Shown piece after piece: positions 33,653-43,300 of a stretch of DNA of 64,000 nucleotides (positions are counted from its first letter, which is position 1; each line of letters starts with the position of its first letter). Both the position numbers and the translations under genes were made by a program. This DNA comes from Bacteroides sp. (GTDB taxonomy: Bacteria > Bacteroidota > Bacteroidia > Bacteroidales > Bacteroidaceae): assembly GCA_017992695.1 (NCBI GenBank), contig JAGOOC010000002.1, positions 83,460 to 147,459 of the forward strand. Direction: 5' to 3'. Below the pieces are notes generated by a model that saw only the letters and a program-made list of their open reading frames with translations, had not been told where the DNA came from and searched no databases.

Positions 33653-34630
33653 TTAATTAATCACCCAACGCTTGTCGTACGCAATGGTTTTTTGTGGATC
33701 ATAGTTCATTCCGGCCTGTGTGGGTATGTGTAAAACGTACGTCTTGCCGGTTTTGTTCTTCAGTGTGGGTTCGCGTAACCATGAGTTGGCATCGCGCAGC
33801 TGCGCGTAGGTGATGCCCTGTTGTTGTGCATACTCGCTGAGGTTTTCGATGCTTATAGATACAGACTGCTCGATATAGGCGATGGGTGGGTATAGTTGCT
33901 CTTGTTTAAGTATAAAACCGAAACGCTGTGGAGAGGAGAATAGCTCTTTGACGGCCAGTAGCCTAAACATATAGCGTGAAGTCTCCTCGACCAACCATAA
34001 ATCCATGGCATGATCGGCCAACTGTTTGTCTAGCTGCCCCGAGATGCGTCCCTGCCCGGCATTGTAGGCTGCCGATACCGACATCCAATCGCCATATTTC
34101 GCATAGGCTTGTTGCAGGTATTTACAAGCTGCACGAGTCGACTTCTCCACGTGGTAACGCTCGTCCACATTTTCATTCACCTCCAACCCCAATTCACGTC
34201 CTGTGGCAGGCATAATCTGCCAAAGTCCTGCTGCTCCGCTAGGCGATTTGGCCAATGGGTTGAGGCTACTCTCAATCACCATCAAGTATTTAAAATCGTC
34301 GGGGATGTTATTCTCTTTTAAAATAGGCTCTATGATAGGGAAGTATCGATTGGCGCGCTTTAGCATGAGCAGCGTGCTCGAGTGCATGTAGGTGAACGCC
34401 ATAAGCTCCCGATCCATGCGTTCGCGACGGTCGTAACGCCGCAAGTCGATGGTGGTTTCACAAAAAGCAGCCTCTTCGGGAACGGTGGGTGAGGTTACGC
34501 AATAAGGAACTTCTGACTTCACGGAATGTTTCTCGTCTGCACTCGAATGAGCGAGTAGAATGGGTGCAATAGCACCTATACTCAACGCCAAGGCTATGCT
34601 TACAAAATAGTTAATCTGTCTTCTCATCAT
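33653..34630 (-). CDS. MltD-like lytic transglycosylase with LysM domain
   Basis: The 325-residue protein has a signal peptide, an SLT domain with VIESSLNPLAKSPSGAAGLW (catalytic Glu near residue 118) followed by QIMPATGRELGL, and a C-terminal LysM-like domain (EYAQQQGITYAQLRDANSWL). It cuts peptidoglycan glycan strands in the periplasm. It is in front of the channel gene on the same strand. Confidence 0.92.
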   Translation of the reverse strand: MMRRQINYFVSIALALSIGAIAPILLAHSSADEKHSVKSEVPYCVTSPTVPEEAAFCETTIDLRRYDRRERMDRELMAFTYMHSSTLLMLKRANRYFPIIEPILKENNIPDDFKYLMVIESSLNPLAKSPSGAAGLWQIMPATGRELGLEVNENVDERYHVEKSTRAACKYLQQAYAKYGDWMSVSAAYNAGQGRISGQLDKQLADHAMDLWLVEETSRYMFRLLAVKELFSSPQRFGFILKQEQLYPPIAYIEQSVSISIENLSEYAQQQGITYAQLRDANSWLREPTLKNKTGKTYVLHIPTQAGMNYDPQKTIAYDKRWVIN

Positions 34631-34664
34631 GTTTTTTTACTACAGTTGATTGTGTATGCATAAG

Positions 34665-34693
34665 CAAAGATAGTTTCATTTCTGTGTTCCAAA
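34665..34693 (-). promoter_or_regulatory. Probable promoter of the MltD-channel unit
   Basis: On the minus strand TTTG (34690-34693) and TATCTTTG (34665-34672) are separated by 17 bp, slightly short for the consensus. Confidence 0.55.
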
Positions 34694-34749
34694 GAACTTT
34701 TTACTACTTTTATACGTTTTGATACCATAAACCCCTAGTCTTAACACTT

Positions 34750-35622
34750 ATGAATATTGCAATTAGCGGTGCAACCGGATACATCGGCAGGCACCTTACG
34801 GCCTTTTTCACGGCAGGTGGTCATCGTGTTGTCCCCCTGAATCGTCTCCTTTTTCGTGAAGGTATGATGGGTGAGTTGGTTCACGCACTGTCTCATTGTG
34901 ATGTAGTCATCAACTTGGCGGGTGCTCCGATCAATAAGCGATGGACAACGGAGTACCGGAAAGAGATCATCAACAGTCGCGTTCAACTCACGCATCGACT
35001 TGTGCATGCGCTTGAAACAGTGAAGAAATCCCCCAAGCTGCTCATCTCTACCTCTGCCGTGGGGTATTACCCGTGCGATACTGTTTCAGATGAATATAGC
35101 AATACCCGCGGTAGCGGATTCTTGGCCGACCTTTGCCAAGCTTGGGAGAAAGAGGCTCAACGCTGCCCCAAACAAACGCGGTTGGTGATTACTCGTTTCG
35201 GGTTAGTGCTTTCGCCCGATGGGGGAGTGATGCAACAGATGCTTCTTCCCATTCAAAAGATTCGCCTGTCGCTAGCTTTCGGCCCCGGCACTCAACCTTT
35301 TCCGTGGGTCGAGATGAACGATCTTTGCCGTGCCATGGCTTTTATTATTGACCATGAGTCGGTGCAGGGCGTGGTCAATTTGGTCGCCCCTCAGGATATC
35401 ACCCAATATGCCTTTGCCCGCTCTTTGGGCAAAGCCTATGGTGCTTGTCGAACAGTGTTGATACCCAACCGGCTCATTCATCTGTTGATGGGCGAACAAG
35501 GCAACATGCTAACCACGGGACAATACGTGCACCCTACACGGATGCTCGATGCCGGATTCAGCTTTCTCACCCCTACTATAGAAGATCTTTTGGAAGAAAA
35601 CGAGCCGAAGTATACCGGCTGA
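34750..35622 (+). CDS. TIGR01777-family NAD-dependent epimerase (SDR39U1-like)
   Basis: The 290-residue protein opens with the Rossmann motif ISGATGYIGRHL at residues 5-16 and continues with NLAGAPINKRWT and the signature ISTSAVGYYP, which together identify the TIGR01777 group. The DUF1731 C-terminal end (THPTRMLDAGF-like, here VHPTRMLDAGFSF) is also present. Cofactor is probably NADP(H); substrate unknown. It precedes the GNAT gene by 34 bp. Confidence 0.93.
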   Translation: MNIAISGATGYIGRHLTAFFTAGGHRVVPLNRLLFREGMMGELVHALSHCDVVINLAGAPINKRWTTEYRKEIINSRVQLTHRLVHALETVKKSPKLLISTSAVGYYPCDTVSDEYSNTRGSGFLADLCQAWEKEAQRCPKQTRLVITRFGLVLSPDGGVMQQMLLPIQKIRLSLAFGPGTQPFPWVEMNDLCRAMAFIIDHESVQGVVNLVAPQDITQYAFARSLGKAYGACRTVLIPNRLIHLLMGEQGNMLTTGQYVHPTRMLDAGFSFLTPTIEDLLEENEPKYTG

Positions 35623-35656
35623 ATAGAAGAGTTTTATTTATGAATAATTTAACGAA

Positions 35657-35935
35657 ATGGAAAATGTACTGATGGATTATGAAATTACTCATCAACCTGA
35701 ACAGAAACTTTTTCAGACTCAGGTAGAGGGACGCACTGCGTTTGTGCAGTATCGCTTGGTCGGTGATAGTTTAGATATCATCCACACCATTGTGCCTCGG
35801 CCCCTTGAGGGCAAAGGGATAGCCTCTGCATTGGTAAAAGCAGCCTATGACTATGCTGTTGCACAGGGATTATCTCCAAAGGCTACTTGTTCGTATGCCG
35901 TAAAGTGGCTCGAAAGATATCAGCTTAATGGGTGA
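35657..35935 (+). CDS. Small GNAT-type acetyltransferase (YjdJ-like)
   Basis: The 92-residue protein matches the Gcn5-related N-acetyltransferase-like family (PF14542), with VPRPLEGKGIASALVKAA forming the acetyl-CoA loop and a C-terminal CSYAVKWLERY. Members are half-size GNATs; the substrate is unknown. It follows the epimerase closely and is convergent with the SDR gene 17 bp away. Confidence 0.87.
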   Translation: MENVLMDYEITHQPEQKLFQTQVEGRTAFVQYRLVGDSLDIIHTIVPRPLEGKGIASALVKAAYDYAVAQGLSPKATCSYAVKWLERYQLNG

Positions 35936-35952
35936 GTGAGCTCGCTTGGTCG

Positions 35953-36693
35953 TTAGTTTTTTACGGGCAATCGCTCCCATACCCAGCGTGGCATCATTCG
36001 CCAGAAGAAGACTAGAATAACGTATCGCCAGTCAATGACAGCGATACGTTTTTTTCGATTCAACGCTTTCACTATCTTTGCAGCAACAGTCGTAGTGTTC
36101 ATCAGCATGGGGTAGTTGCGGTCTTTGAGTAAATCTGTCGATACGAATCCGGGCCGTATGTCGGTAATGTAGATAGGCAGTTTTTTCAAGCGAGCCAACT
36201 GTGCCAATGCGTCCATATAAGTGTTTTGGTAGCGTTTCGTAGCTGAATAGGCAGGGGCAACACCAATACCTTTGGTTCCGGCGATGGAGCTGATTACGGC
36301 GAGGTGGCCTCTACCTTGTTGCTGAAAGTAGCGGAAGGCAGCCACCGTCATTCGGGTGAAGCCCTCAACGTTGGTGTGGGTCGTGATGAGCTCGATGTTG
36401 GCATCTAGCTTCGGATTTTGATACCCAACACCCGAACTGAGTAAAAACAGGTCCATTCCGCCCAGCTTGTCGATAAGTTGCTGCAACTGTTCTACTGCAT
36501 GGGGGTGAGTCACATCCAACGTTTGTATTTCGACCCTATCGGGGGCAGTGCTTTGCAAGGCTTCCAGAGCCGCTTGTCGTCGTCCGGCAATGCCTACGCT
36601 CCACCCTTGTTGCAACAACTCCTTGGTTACCTCACACCCAATGCCCGAGGTGGCACCGATGATTACTGCCCGTTTAGTCTCCTTTACCTCCAT
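35953..36693 (-). CDS. Short-chain dehydrogenase/reductase
   Basis: The 246-residue protein has the classical SDR motifs: AVIIGATSGIG near residues 9-19, LSSGVGY (NAG-like), catalytic Ser in ISSIAGTKG, and YSATK (Y-x3-K). An open frame continues 9 codons upstream, but the start at 36693 (MEVKETKRAV) gives the family's N-terminus. Substrate unknown. Its C-terminus has a hydrophobic segment (YVILVFFWRMMP) that could associate with membrane. Confidence 0.9.
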   Translation of the reverse strand: MEVKETKRAVIIGATSGIGCEVTKELLQQGWSVGIAGRRQAALEALQSTAPDRVEIQTLDVTHPHAVEQLQQLIDKLGGMDLFLLSSGVGYQNPKLDANIELITTHTNVEGFTRMTVAAFRYFQQQGRGHLAVISSIAGTKGIGVAPAYSATKRYQNTYMDALAQLARLKKLPIYITDIRPGFVSTDLLKDRNYPMLMNTTTVAAKIVKALNRKKRIAVIDWRYVILVFFWRMMPRWVWERLPVKN

Positions 36694-36809
36694 AATCAAA
36701 TTCGTTTGTTGTTTCTTCAACGATAATTAATTCTTTCTTCAACTACATCACATTCACTTCATTTTGATGACATGGGATTGTTTCCATACTCCACGGCTGC
36801 GAAATACTT

Positions 36810-37214
36810 TCACCCTTTCACTCCTTGTAGTTCTACTTCGAAAATGAGGGTAGAGTAGGCCGGGATGTTTCCGCTTGCCCGTGTGCCGTACCCCAGTTGG
36901 TAGGGGATATAAATCATCCAGCGCGATCCGTCGGGCATGGCCTTCAATGCCTCTTGCCAGCCATCTATTACTTCGTTTACTTTAAATATCTCGGGGCGCT
37001 TTCGGGCAAACGAGTTATCGAACTCCTTGCCGTCAATTAAGGTTCCGCGATAATGCACCTTCACGGTGCTGCGGGCTTTGGGCATTGTACCTCTCCCTTC
37101 TAACAAGATTTGGTATTGCACGCCACAGGGCAACTCCATTACTCCCTCTTTCTGAAGGTTCTCTTCGAGAAAGCGGATATTGGCTTCTTTATAGGCTTGA
37201 TGTTTCAGGCTCAT
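36810..37214 (-). CDS. FKBP-type peptidyl-prolyl isomerase
   Basis: The 134-residue protein starts MSLKHQAYKEANIRFLEEN and has an FKBP domain with VKVHYRGTLIDGKEFDNSF and IPYQLGYG. The start at 37214 is preferred because the upstream part lies over the promoter. No signal peptide is visible, so it is probably cytosolic. It is preceded by a -7 box at 37245-37252. Confidence 0.92.
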   Translation of the reverse strand: MSLKHQAYKEANIRFLEENLQKEGVMELPCGVQYQILLEGRGTMPKARSTVKVHYRGTLIDGKEFDNSFARKRPEIFKVNEVIDGWQEALKAMPDGSRWMIYIPYQLGYGTRASGNIPAYSTLIFEVELQGVKG

Positions 37215-37244
37215 ACTACTGATTTTGTTTTGATTGATCGGGCA

Positions 37245-37252
37245 CAAAGATA
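37245..37252 (-). promoter_or_regulatory. Bacteroidota -7 box for the FKBP gene
   Basis: CAAAGATA reads TATCTTTG on the minus strand, 31 bp before the start codon. The 446 bp from 37253 to 37698 hold no gene I can support; a small hairpin (GCTATGCC...GGCATAGGC) lies near 37347-37367. Confidence 0.55.
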
Positions 37253-37698
37253 CACAGAAAAAACGGTACCGCGATTCACATCGGAGCACCGTTACAACAC
37301 AAACACAAAATAAAACACGACAAAACTACTATGTAATCTTTCCTGCTATGCCATGGCGGCATAGGCATCAGCTATGTATATGCACATACCCATAACTGCA
37401 TTCAGTCCGATTTACATAATGATTAACATATTAAACGCTTGTTTGTTCTCGAATAATGCATATATTTTTATGAAAATTACAATTTTATTAGAATTAATAG
37501 CGTCGGTGTCTTTTATAAATAGGCTGTGAGTTGAAATTCTGTGGCATCATCACTTGTGTTCTCTTGTTTTAATGGATAGGTAAACATTAATTCTAATCGA
37601 CAATATTGTGTTAAATGTTAACATAATGCTGTTCTTTTGTTAACAAGCCGATTGTGCTATTAAATCCTGTTATATTATTGCACGTTGTTATCTGAAAA

Positions 37699-37729
37699 TT
37701 TGCGTATTACGTTCTGGTTTGTATCTTTG
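37699..37729 (+). promoter_or_regulatory. Canonical Bacteroidota promoter of a short transcript
   Basis: TTTG (37699-37702), a 19-bp spacer and TATCTTTG (37722-37729) give a near-perfect promoter. Transcription would start at about 37736, more than 200 bp before the next coding start. Confidence 0.85.
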
Positions 37730-37735
37730 TATCAC

Positions 37736-37808
37736 GTTTTTTTCATAAGTATTAGATTTAAGGTTAATCAGAGATTGGTTGCTCGTGAGAGTATCCAATC
37801 TTTTTTTT
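37736..37808 (+). ncRNA. Candidate small RNA or attenuator leader
   Basis: From the expected start at about 37736 a transcript of only about 73 nt ends in an intrinsic terminator at 37772-37807: AGATTGG pairs with CCAATCT, with an inner CTC/GAG helix closed by GTGA, then seven T. No ribosome-binding start is seen within it. It may be an independent sRNA, or the leader of the lipoprotein gene at 37944 with premature termination. The promoter and terminator are seen; the function is inference. Confidence 0.6.
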
Positions 37809-37943
37809 ATACCCTCATTAAATACGATCTTCTCATGTATCGATACTTTTTTGTTTTTTTTCACTTCATTCGAGAGCAAAAAGCATTTTATTTTGTTCTA
37901 ACAGTATGATTTGTGCGTTCGTGAATCAATTATAGTATGTACA

Positions 37944-38567
37944 GTGAATAAGACGAATGGTTACGAGAAAGTTTTTTCATGTTTTGCTACACTTATGGGG
38001 GTGTTTTTATTGCTTTCTTGTTCGGGCAACAGTAAAGGGCAGAAGGGTGCTGGTGCAACCGTGGCCGAATTGCCGAAGGCAAAAGAGGTCGTTACTTATT
38101 ATAGTACTTCTTTGGAAGTACTAAGAAATCTGGTTAACGAAAAAGAGATTAACGCTCTTTTGACGCATATGAATTTGAAAGGAAAGAATGTTGAAGTTCC
38201 TGCGATCATCCAACCGATCATCTCTTCGAAAGACAGTGCCATGGTAATGAATCCACATACCTGCTTTAATGCAGAAACGCGACAAATGTCTTCCGATCCG
38301 CTAAGTATACTCAACCTATATACAGGTAGGCATACCATGCGTGATGCTCGTATAGACCATGATATCACAGAACTTGCCAAAGAGTTACAATTGGCCAAGC
38401 GGCTACCAGCAGTGCCCGATCATGCAAAGGAGATGAAAGATTACGATCAGTTTCTCTCTCACGTTGAGGCATTTTTGAAAATATTGCCCGAAGTTAGACA
38501 GGATGGTTCCTACACCGAGTCGGGCTATGATAAGCTACATAATGCTTACTCGGCTGCCACTGACTGA
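37944..38567 (+). CDS. Lipoprotein of unknown function
   Basis: The 207-residue protein, from the GTG at 37944, has an N-terminal hydrophobic stretch with lipobox VFLLLSCSGN. The rest is helical and charged, with phrases such as LVNEKEINALLTHMNLKG. The frame is open back to a TTG at 37911; the GTG gives the usual signal-peptide length. It lies behind the leader with the intrinsic terminator at 37772-37807, so expression may depend on readthrough or on another promoter. Family not recognised. Confidence 0.7.
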   Translation: MNKTNGYEKVFSCFATLMGVFLLLSCSGNSKGQKGAGATVAELPKAKEVVTYYSTSLEVLRNLVNEKEINALLTHMNLKGKNVEVPAIIQPIISSKDSAMVMNPHTCFNAETRQMSSDPLSILNLYTGRHTMRDARIDHDITELAKELQLAKRLPAVPDHAKEMKDYDQFLSHVEAFLKILPEVRQDGSYTESGYDKLHNAYSAATD

Positions 38568-38659
38568 TTTTAAATTAACTTGTAGCTCGACTGCGCTTGG
38601 TGTGCGTAGTCTATAAAAATCCTTACGATTAAAATGATAAATCGAAAAACGAAATACAG

Positions 38660-39130
38660 ATGAGCAAATTTTGGGCTATAAAAGACGATGTGCAAACCGT
38701 ACCTTACGTTGATTTGGAACGGTATATGGGTCTATGGTATGAAATCGCGAGTTATCCGAAGTGGTTTGAGAAAGGCTTGACCGATGTATCTGCTTACTAC
38801 GCCATTGATGGAAACTCTGTTAACGTAATAAATTCGGGCTATAAAAACGGGAAGTTAAAAAGAGCTAAGGGCAGAGCTGCGGTTGTGGAAGGGTGGGGGA
38901 ATGCTCGCTTGAAAGTGAGCTTCTTTCGTCCTTTCTATGGCAAATACTGGGTAGTTGATTTAGCTCCAGACTATTCTTGGGCTGTGGTGTCACACCCCCG
39001 ACGCTCTTCGCTATGGATATTGTGTCGCACAAAGACAATGGATGAAGCTTGCTATGAGTCTATACTCAACAGGCTTGCATCGAATGGTTTTGATACTTCA
39101 TTATTGGTACGTATGCACCACAGCTTATGA
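38660..39130 (+). CDS. Lipocalin-family protein (Blc-like)
   Basis: The 156-residue protein shows the lipocalin motif MGLWYEIASYPKWFEKG near residues 23-39 (GxWYE), the NVINSGYKNGK strand and the later KYWVVDLAPDYSWAVVSHP block. Unlike E. coli Blc it has no signal peptide or lipobox, so it is probably cytosolic. The ligand is unknown. A terminator follows 51 bp later. Confidence 0.92.
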   Translation: MSKFWAIKDDVQTVPYVDLERYMGLWYEIASYPKWFEKGLTDVSAYYAIDGNSVNVINSGYKNGKLKRAKGRAAVVEGWGNARLKVSFFRPFYGKYWVVDLAPDYSWAVVSHPRRSSLWILCRTKTMDEACYESILNRLASNGFDTSLLVRMHHSL

Positions 39131-39181
39131 GTTTTTTAATGCAACAATCTTGTCGTTTTTTAACAACTTATCACTTTTAAT

Positions 39182-39221
39182 AGGTGTATATGGTAGGTAA
39201 AACCTCCATATGCACCTTTTT
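39182..39221 (+). terminator. Rho-independent terminator of the lipocalin gene
   Basis: AGGTGTATATGG pairs with CCATATGCACCT over 12 bp (one G-T pair), with five T after the stem. Confidence 0.85.
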
Positions 39222-39226
39222 GGGGG

Positions 39227-39385
39227 TTATTTTTTTACTGATGTTTCCTTCTCTTCCGTTTTGGGCTTAGGCTGCGTTGCGCCTACCTGTTTCTTCTTAC
39301 TTACTCCAAATTTACGCTCTTTTTCCCAAGCGGCCTTTCTCGCTTCGTACTCAGCATGTTGCTTCTCTAAATAATTATCTGCCAT
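39227..39385 (-). CDS. Small charged protein directly downstream of jetD, 52 residues
   Basis: ATG 39383-39385 begins MADNYLEKQHAEYEARKAAW, and the frame ends at TAA 39227-39229. It is lysine/glutamate-rich and probably a helix with a low-complexity basic-acidic tail (KTEEKETSVKK). It starts 26 bp after the jetD stop on the same strand, so it could be the fifth gene of the Wadjet operon. It could also be a separate small gene. I do not know a matching family. Confidence 0.55.
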   Translation of the reverse strand: MADNYLEKQHAEYEARKAAWEKERKFGVSKKKQVGATQPKPKTEEKETSVKK

Positions 39386-39411
39386 TTCTTTTTGTATTAA
39401 TTTGTTTACTA

Positions 39412-40302
39412 TTATCTGCTTACTAATGCGTGCATGTATTGTTCCTCGCTTTTGATATACCCTTCCTGCTCATATCCTTTCTTGTACCGATGAATCAGCT
39501 GTACAAGCCACTGCAAGTCCGGGTCTGCAATAGACATGTTTTTATATTTGGCATATTGTCCATCGTAAAGCTTGCGACTTCCGGCAGCAATTCGCTCTTC
39601 TATATCGCTGGGGATTAGAAATTTGGCTCTTTCGCCCAAGAACGGATGAAATTCAGTTAAGAAGATGTGTATACCTGCCAAATCAAAATCGCCAAAATGG
39701 ATATACCGGTTGGGGATGGCTTGCAACCAGGTGCGCAAATCTTTCGACTGCGGATAACGGGATACAAAGAGGACTTTCATTCCTTCAAACAAATAGTGCT
39801 GCGCACGAATGTGTTGGAAGTTTTCTCCATTTTCCATACCTACCACTACTACATCTTCGGGTAAACGGAACTGCTCGTACTCTTCCATAAAGATGGAGGT
39901 GCCGGGTAGGGGATGAATCACGATAGGTGCGCCCCGAAGGGTGGCCTCCATCGGAGTGTAACAATTGATGAGAAATCCCCTAAATGCTCGGGTATAAGAG
40001 ATCTTAGAACTACCCGCCGATTGTACTTGTTCCGAACGTTTTACCTCTTCTTCACCCGATTTTATCTTGATCCACTGTTCCAGTTCGCCATCCATATCAT
40101 AGTGTTGGGCCAGAAAAGTGCGAAGCCCTTCGGGATCTTTTAAGCGAACACTTTGAAAGCTGCCGCGGGCAATAGAGACGAACAGCTCTTCTTCCAACAA
40201 ATGTTTCACAACCTTGGGTGGGAAAGCGCTTGCCGGCACTCTCTCTCCATCCAGCAGCAGTTTCATTTTTCGGGCCAACGATAAAGATAATGTTTCTTTC
40301 AT
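39412..40302 (-). CDS. jetD: JetD-like Toprim nuclease subunit of a Wadjet/MksG system
   Basis: The 296-residue protein has a winged-helix-like N-terminus and a C-terminal Toprim-type fold. The metal-binding residues appear as Glu157 in GMENGE and Asp205/Asp207 in HFGDFDLAG at 202-210 (the GD.D..G pattern of JetD/MksG). In known Wadjet systems JetD cleaves plasmid DNA that the JetABC condensin extrudes. Its start overlaps jetC by 4 bp, the tight coupling expected for one operon. It is shorter than type I JetD of about 380 residues. Confidence 0.85.
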   Translation of the reverse strand: MKETLSLSLARKMKLLLDGERVPASAFPPKVVKHLLEEELFVSIARGSFQSVRLKDPEGLRTFLAQHYDMDGELEQWIKIKSGEEEVKRSEQVQSAGSSKISYTRAFRGFLINCYTPMEATLRGAPIVIHPLPGTSIFMEEYEQFRLPEDVVVVGMENGENFQHIRAQHYLFEGMKVLFVSRYPQSKDLRTWLQAIPNRYIHFGDFDLAGIHIFLTEFHPFLGERAKFLIPSDIEERIAAGSRKLYDGQYAKYKNMSIADPDLQWLVQLIHRYKKGYEQEGYIKSEEQYMHALVSR

Positions 40303-43300
40303 TTCAACTCTTCTTTTGAATACAACTCATCTTTTGAATGATAAGTCAGCAAGGGAATAACCTGCGTATTCGAACCCGCATCCTTACTTAATAAATAGGT
40401 GTGGCGGTAATCCTCCACGTTGTAGGTGGTGGGCGAGCTGTTCACCAATAGGATGTTCCGGCAATTGGCAAAATCAAGTATTCCTTTCACGTTGTTGGGG
40501 TGCAGTTTACCTATCTCGTCCATCATACAGTGAATTTTAAATTCGCCGAACTTACGAGATGCTTTTGCTTTGAATACATTGATAAGCATAATGTTGACCA
40601 TTGCTTTCACCAAAATATCCGTCCCGTCGGAGCCTACGTTGGCTACCTTTTCCACCCAACCGGTATCGTTATCGTTCTCTTTCACCCGAAATTCCAGTTT
40701 GAACGTATCGACAAGCGCCAGTCGTTTTCGAGAGGGATCCTCGAGCAAGAGTTTCATGAACGACAATAAATAGCGAACGGCGGTTGCATTGACATCCTCA
40801 CGAGATACTTGCGAAAATAAGTCAACTTCACCCATCGTGTGCTGGTAGTCATCAGTGAACCGCTTGATTTCCAATAGCAATTGCATCAGGTTGTCGCTGC
40901 TTTGCAGCGGGCGAAGGGCAATTTCCTTAATCACTCCGGCAAAGTTGCGTTCGACAAAGTCATTGTTGATCGCATGAATCGTTTTGTGAATTTCACTCTC
41001 GTTGCGTGTCAAGTCGCCCACTTCTTTAGAGATGCGGCGTATAATATCCGTATATCGTTCACTGATATGCTTTTGATAATCGGATATTTTGTCGTTATCT
41101 ACAAATTCACACAGGTTGGAGGCAAAGTCGTAATAATCTTGTTCGGCCATCAGTTCCGTGCGGAAATGAAATGTATTCTTCGCAGAGAAATTACCATTGA
41201 ATTGCGTCACTGTTCGCTTAAACTCTTCCGTCTTCTTGATGGCCGACACGATGAGCGATCTCAACTCCTCTACAATCAACTCGCAACCCTTGCGGGTCGA
41301 CTTTTCTCCCACTTCGATGAGGTGGGGTGGACAGAACGTGTCGTCTTGACGGAACATGCTTACTTTATTCAACCCCTCTTCCAGGGTATGCAATTCTTGT
41401 TTCACGCGAGAGAGTTGATCCTCTACCTCTTTCACTTGAGTTTGCAGTTTTTCTCTTCTTTGCACAAAGCGTTCGTTCAGGGCATTGAGCTTGGTGTCCT
41501 GCTCTTTTTTACGGTTTCGCAGTGCCGCCTCATGGTCAAAAAGCTCTCGTTTGTCCTTCTCATAGTCCGACACCTGTGAGCGGTGTTCACGCACATAGTC
41601 AAGCTCCTTTTTGATCTCATCCATCAAGCCGTCATACTTACGAATGGTTGCTGTATCGGCCCCTTTGCCATTCAACTCATTCTCCTGAGTTTGTTTCAGC
41701 TCATTTTTTCGTTCTTCAATTTGTTGTTGCAAGGTGGCTATCTCTTTCTTTACGCCGGCTGCGAACAACGCTTGTTGACTATCTAATTCGCTTTTTGAAT
41801 CCTTATAGGACTTCTGGCAGGCTTTTAATTGCTTGTCGCGCTCCGCTTGTAGTTTTTTCTTCTCTTCTTCTGCCACATAAAGGCGGTGAGCCGTTTCATT
41901 CAATTGCGTCTGAAGCTTTTCTGTCTGTTCTTCCTTCCACTCCTTTTCCTTTGTTTGCCAAGAGAGATAATCGACCTGTAGATTCTTTCGTTTATGGGGC
42001 AGTTGCATCCGTTCCGCTTCGAGCAAGTGCTGATTGTCCGAAAGCTTACGTATCTGCTTCGAATATTTTTTCTCCAAGGTCGAGATGCTTTCGCTCTCTT
42101 CTGCTGTCAGGCGCTTCAGTTGCTCGATACTTTGTTGCAGGGCAGTTTGCAAATCGGTCTGTTCTTGCTTCATCTCCTCGGGCGTGCGAACGTAGCGTTC
42201 GATAGCCGACAGGTTCAACGAAACGCCAAACATCGTACTCGTTTCATCGGTCAATTGAGGTTTCAGCTCGTTGTTGAAAAGCACAGATTCTTCATCCGCC
42301 ACCTTACCTATGGTCTCCTGCCAATCGGGCTTATGCTGTTCCAACCATTCGCAAAACGAGCCTTTTCGCTTCTCTATCAACGCTTCCAGCGCCTGAAGCT
42401 GACTTTCAATGGTCGTGCGCTCCTTACGAACGGGGTCTGTTTTTCGCTGAAACTCCCATTCCAGTTCCTTCAGCTTCATTTGACACTCTTGCCTGAGGCG
42501 GTTGACCTCCACCTGATGCTGGCGGATGTCAAACTCCAGTGCTTGTTCTTGTTTGCCCAGTTCGTTGAGGCTCTGTTCGCAGTCGGAGATCTCTTTTTGG
42601 TAAGGATGCTCATAATTGACCTTCTGAAGCCTCAGGTTTCCTTGCGCCTTTTCGTCGCGCAATTCGTGCAACCGATTGTCTGCTGTTTGTAATTTCTCTT
42701 CATAAGTTTGGCGTACTTTCTCCTCTTCTGTGCGAAGCAGATGTATCAATTCTTCCTGTTTGCTTGCTGTTTCCGATTGTTTACCCAGTATCCGGGCCCT
42801 CTGATTGTTTTCGAATGAGCGAAACTCCGATTCCATTTGTTCGAACAACAGCCGGTATTTAGCCAGCACATCGTCATACGCTTTGGTCAATCCGGCCTTC
42901 ATGGCTTGTACGCGTTCCAGTTCCTGAATCAACAACTCTTCCCGAGAGACTCGTTTAATCACCTCTTCAATCTGCAACCGGTCATAATACTGCTGCCTGT
43001 CACGTATCTGCTTCAACTGTCCATCTATTTCACCAATGTTCGCAATCAGTCCGTCGCGCTCTTTCGTGTGTTTCTGTTGCAGTTCGCCCACTAGCCGCAA
43101 TACCCGTTCGCGCTTCGCTTCCATGGTCATCAGCTCCTCTTTTAGCTGAGGGATTTTTTTGATCGTCTGTTTCTCGGCATAATTTAGTTCGGTACGCCCT
43201 TCGGCGATCTGTTTATGCGTATAGATCAGCTCTCGATAAGCATTCATGACTTTGTCTGCCATCTTACGAACGGGAATTTCACCGTATCTGTTTGTGGTGA

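Noticed and set aside
37685-37909. 74-codon ORF across the candidate sRNA region
   Set aside because: It runs through the promoter and intrinsic terminator and is made of low-complexity F/Y/I-rich sequence.
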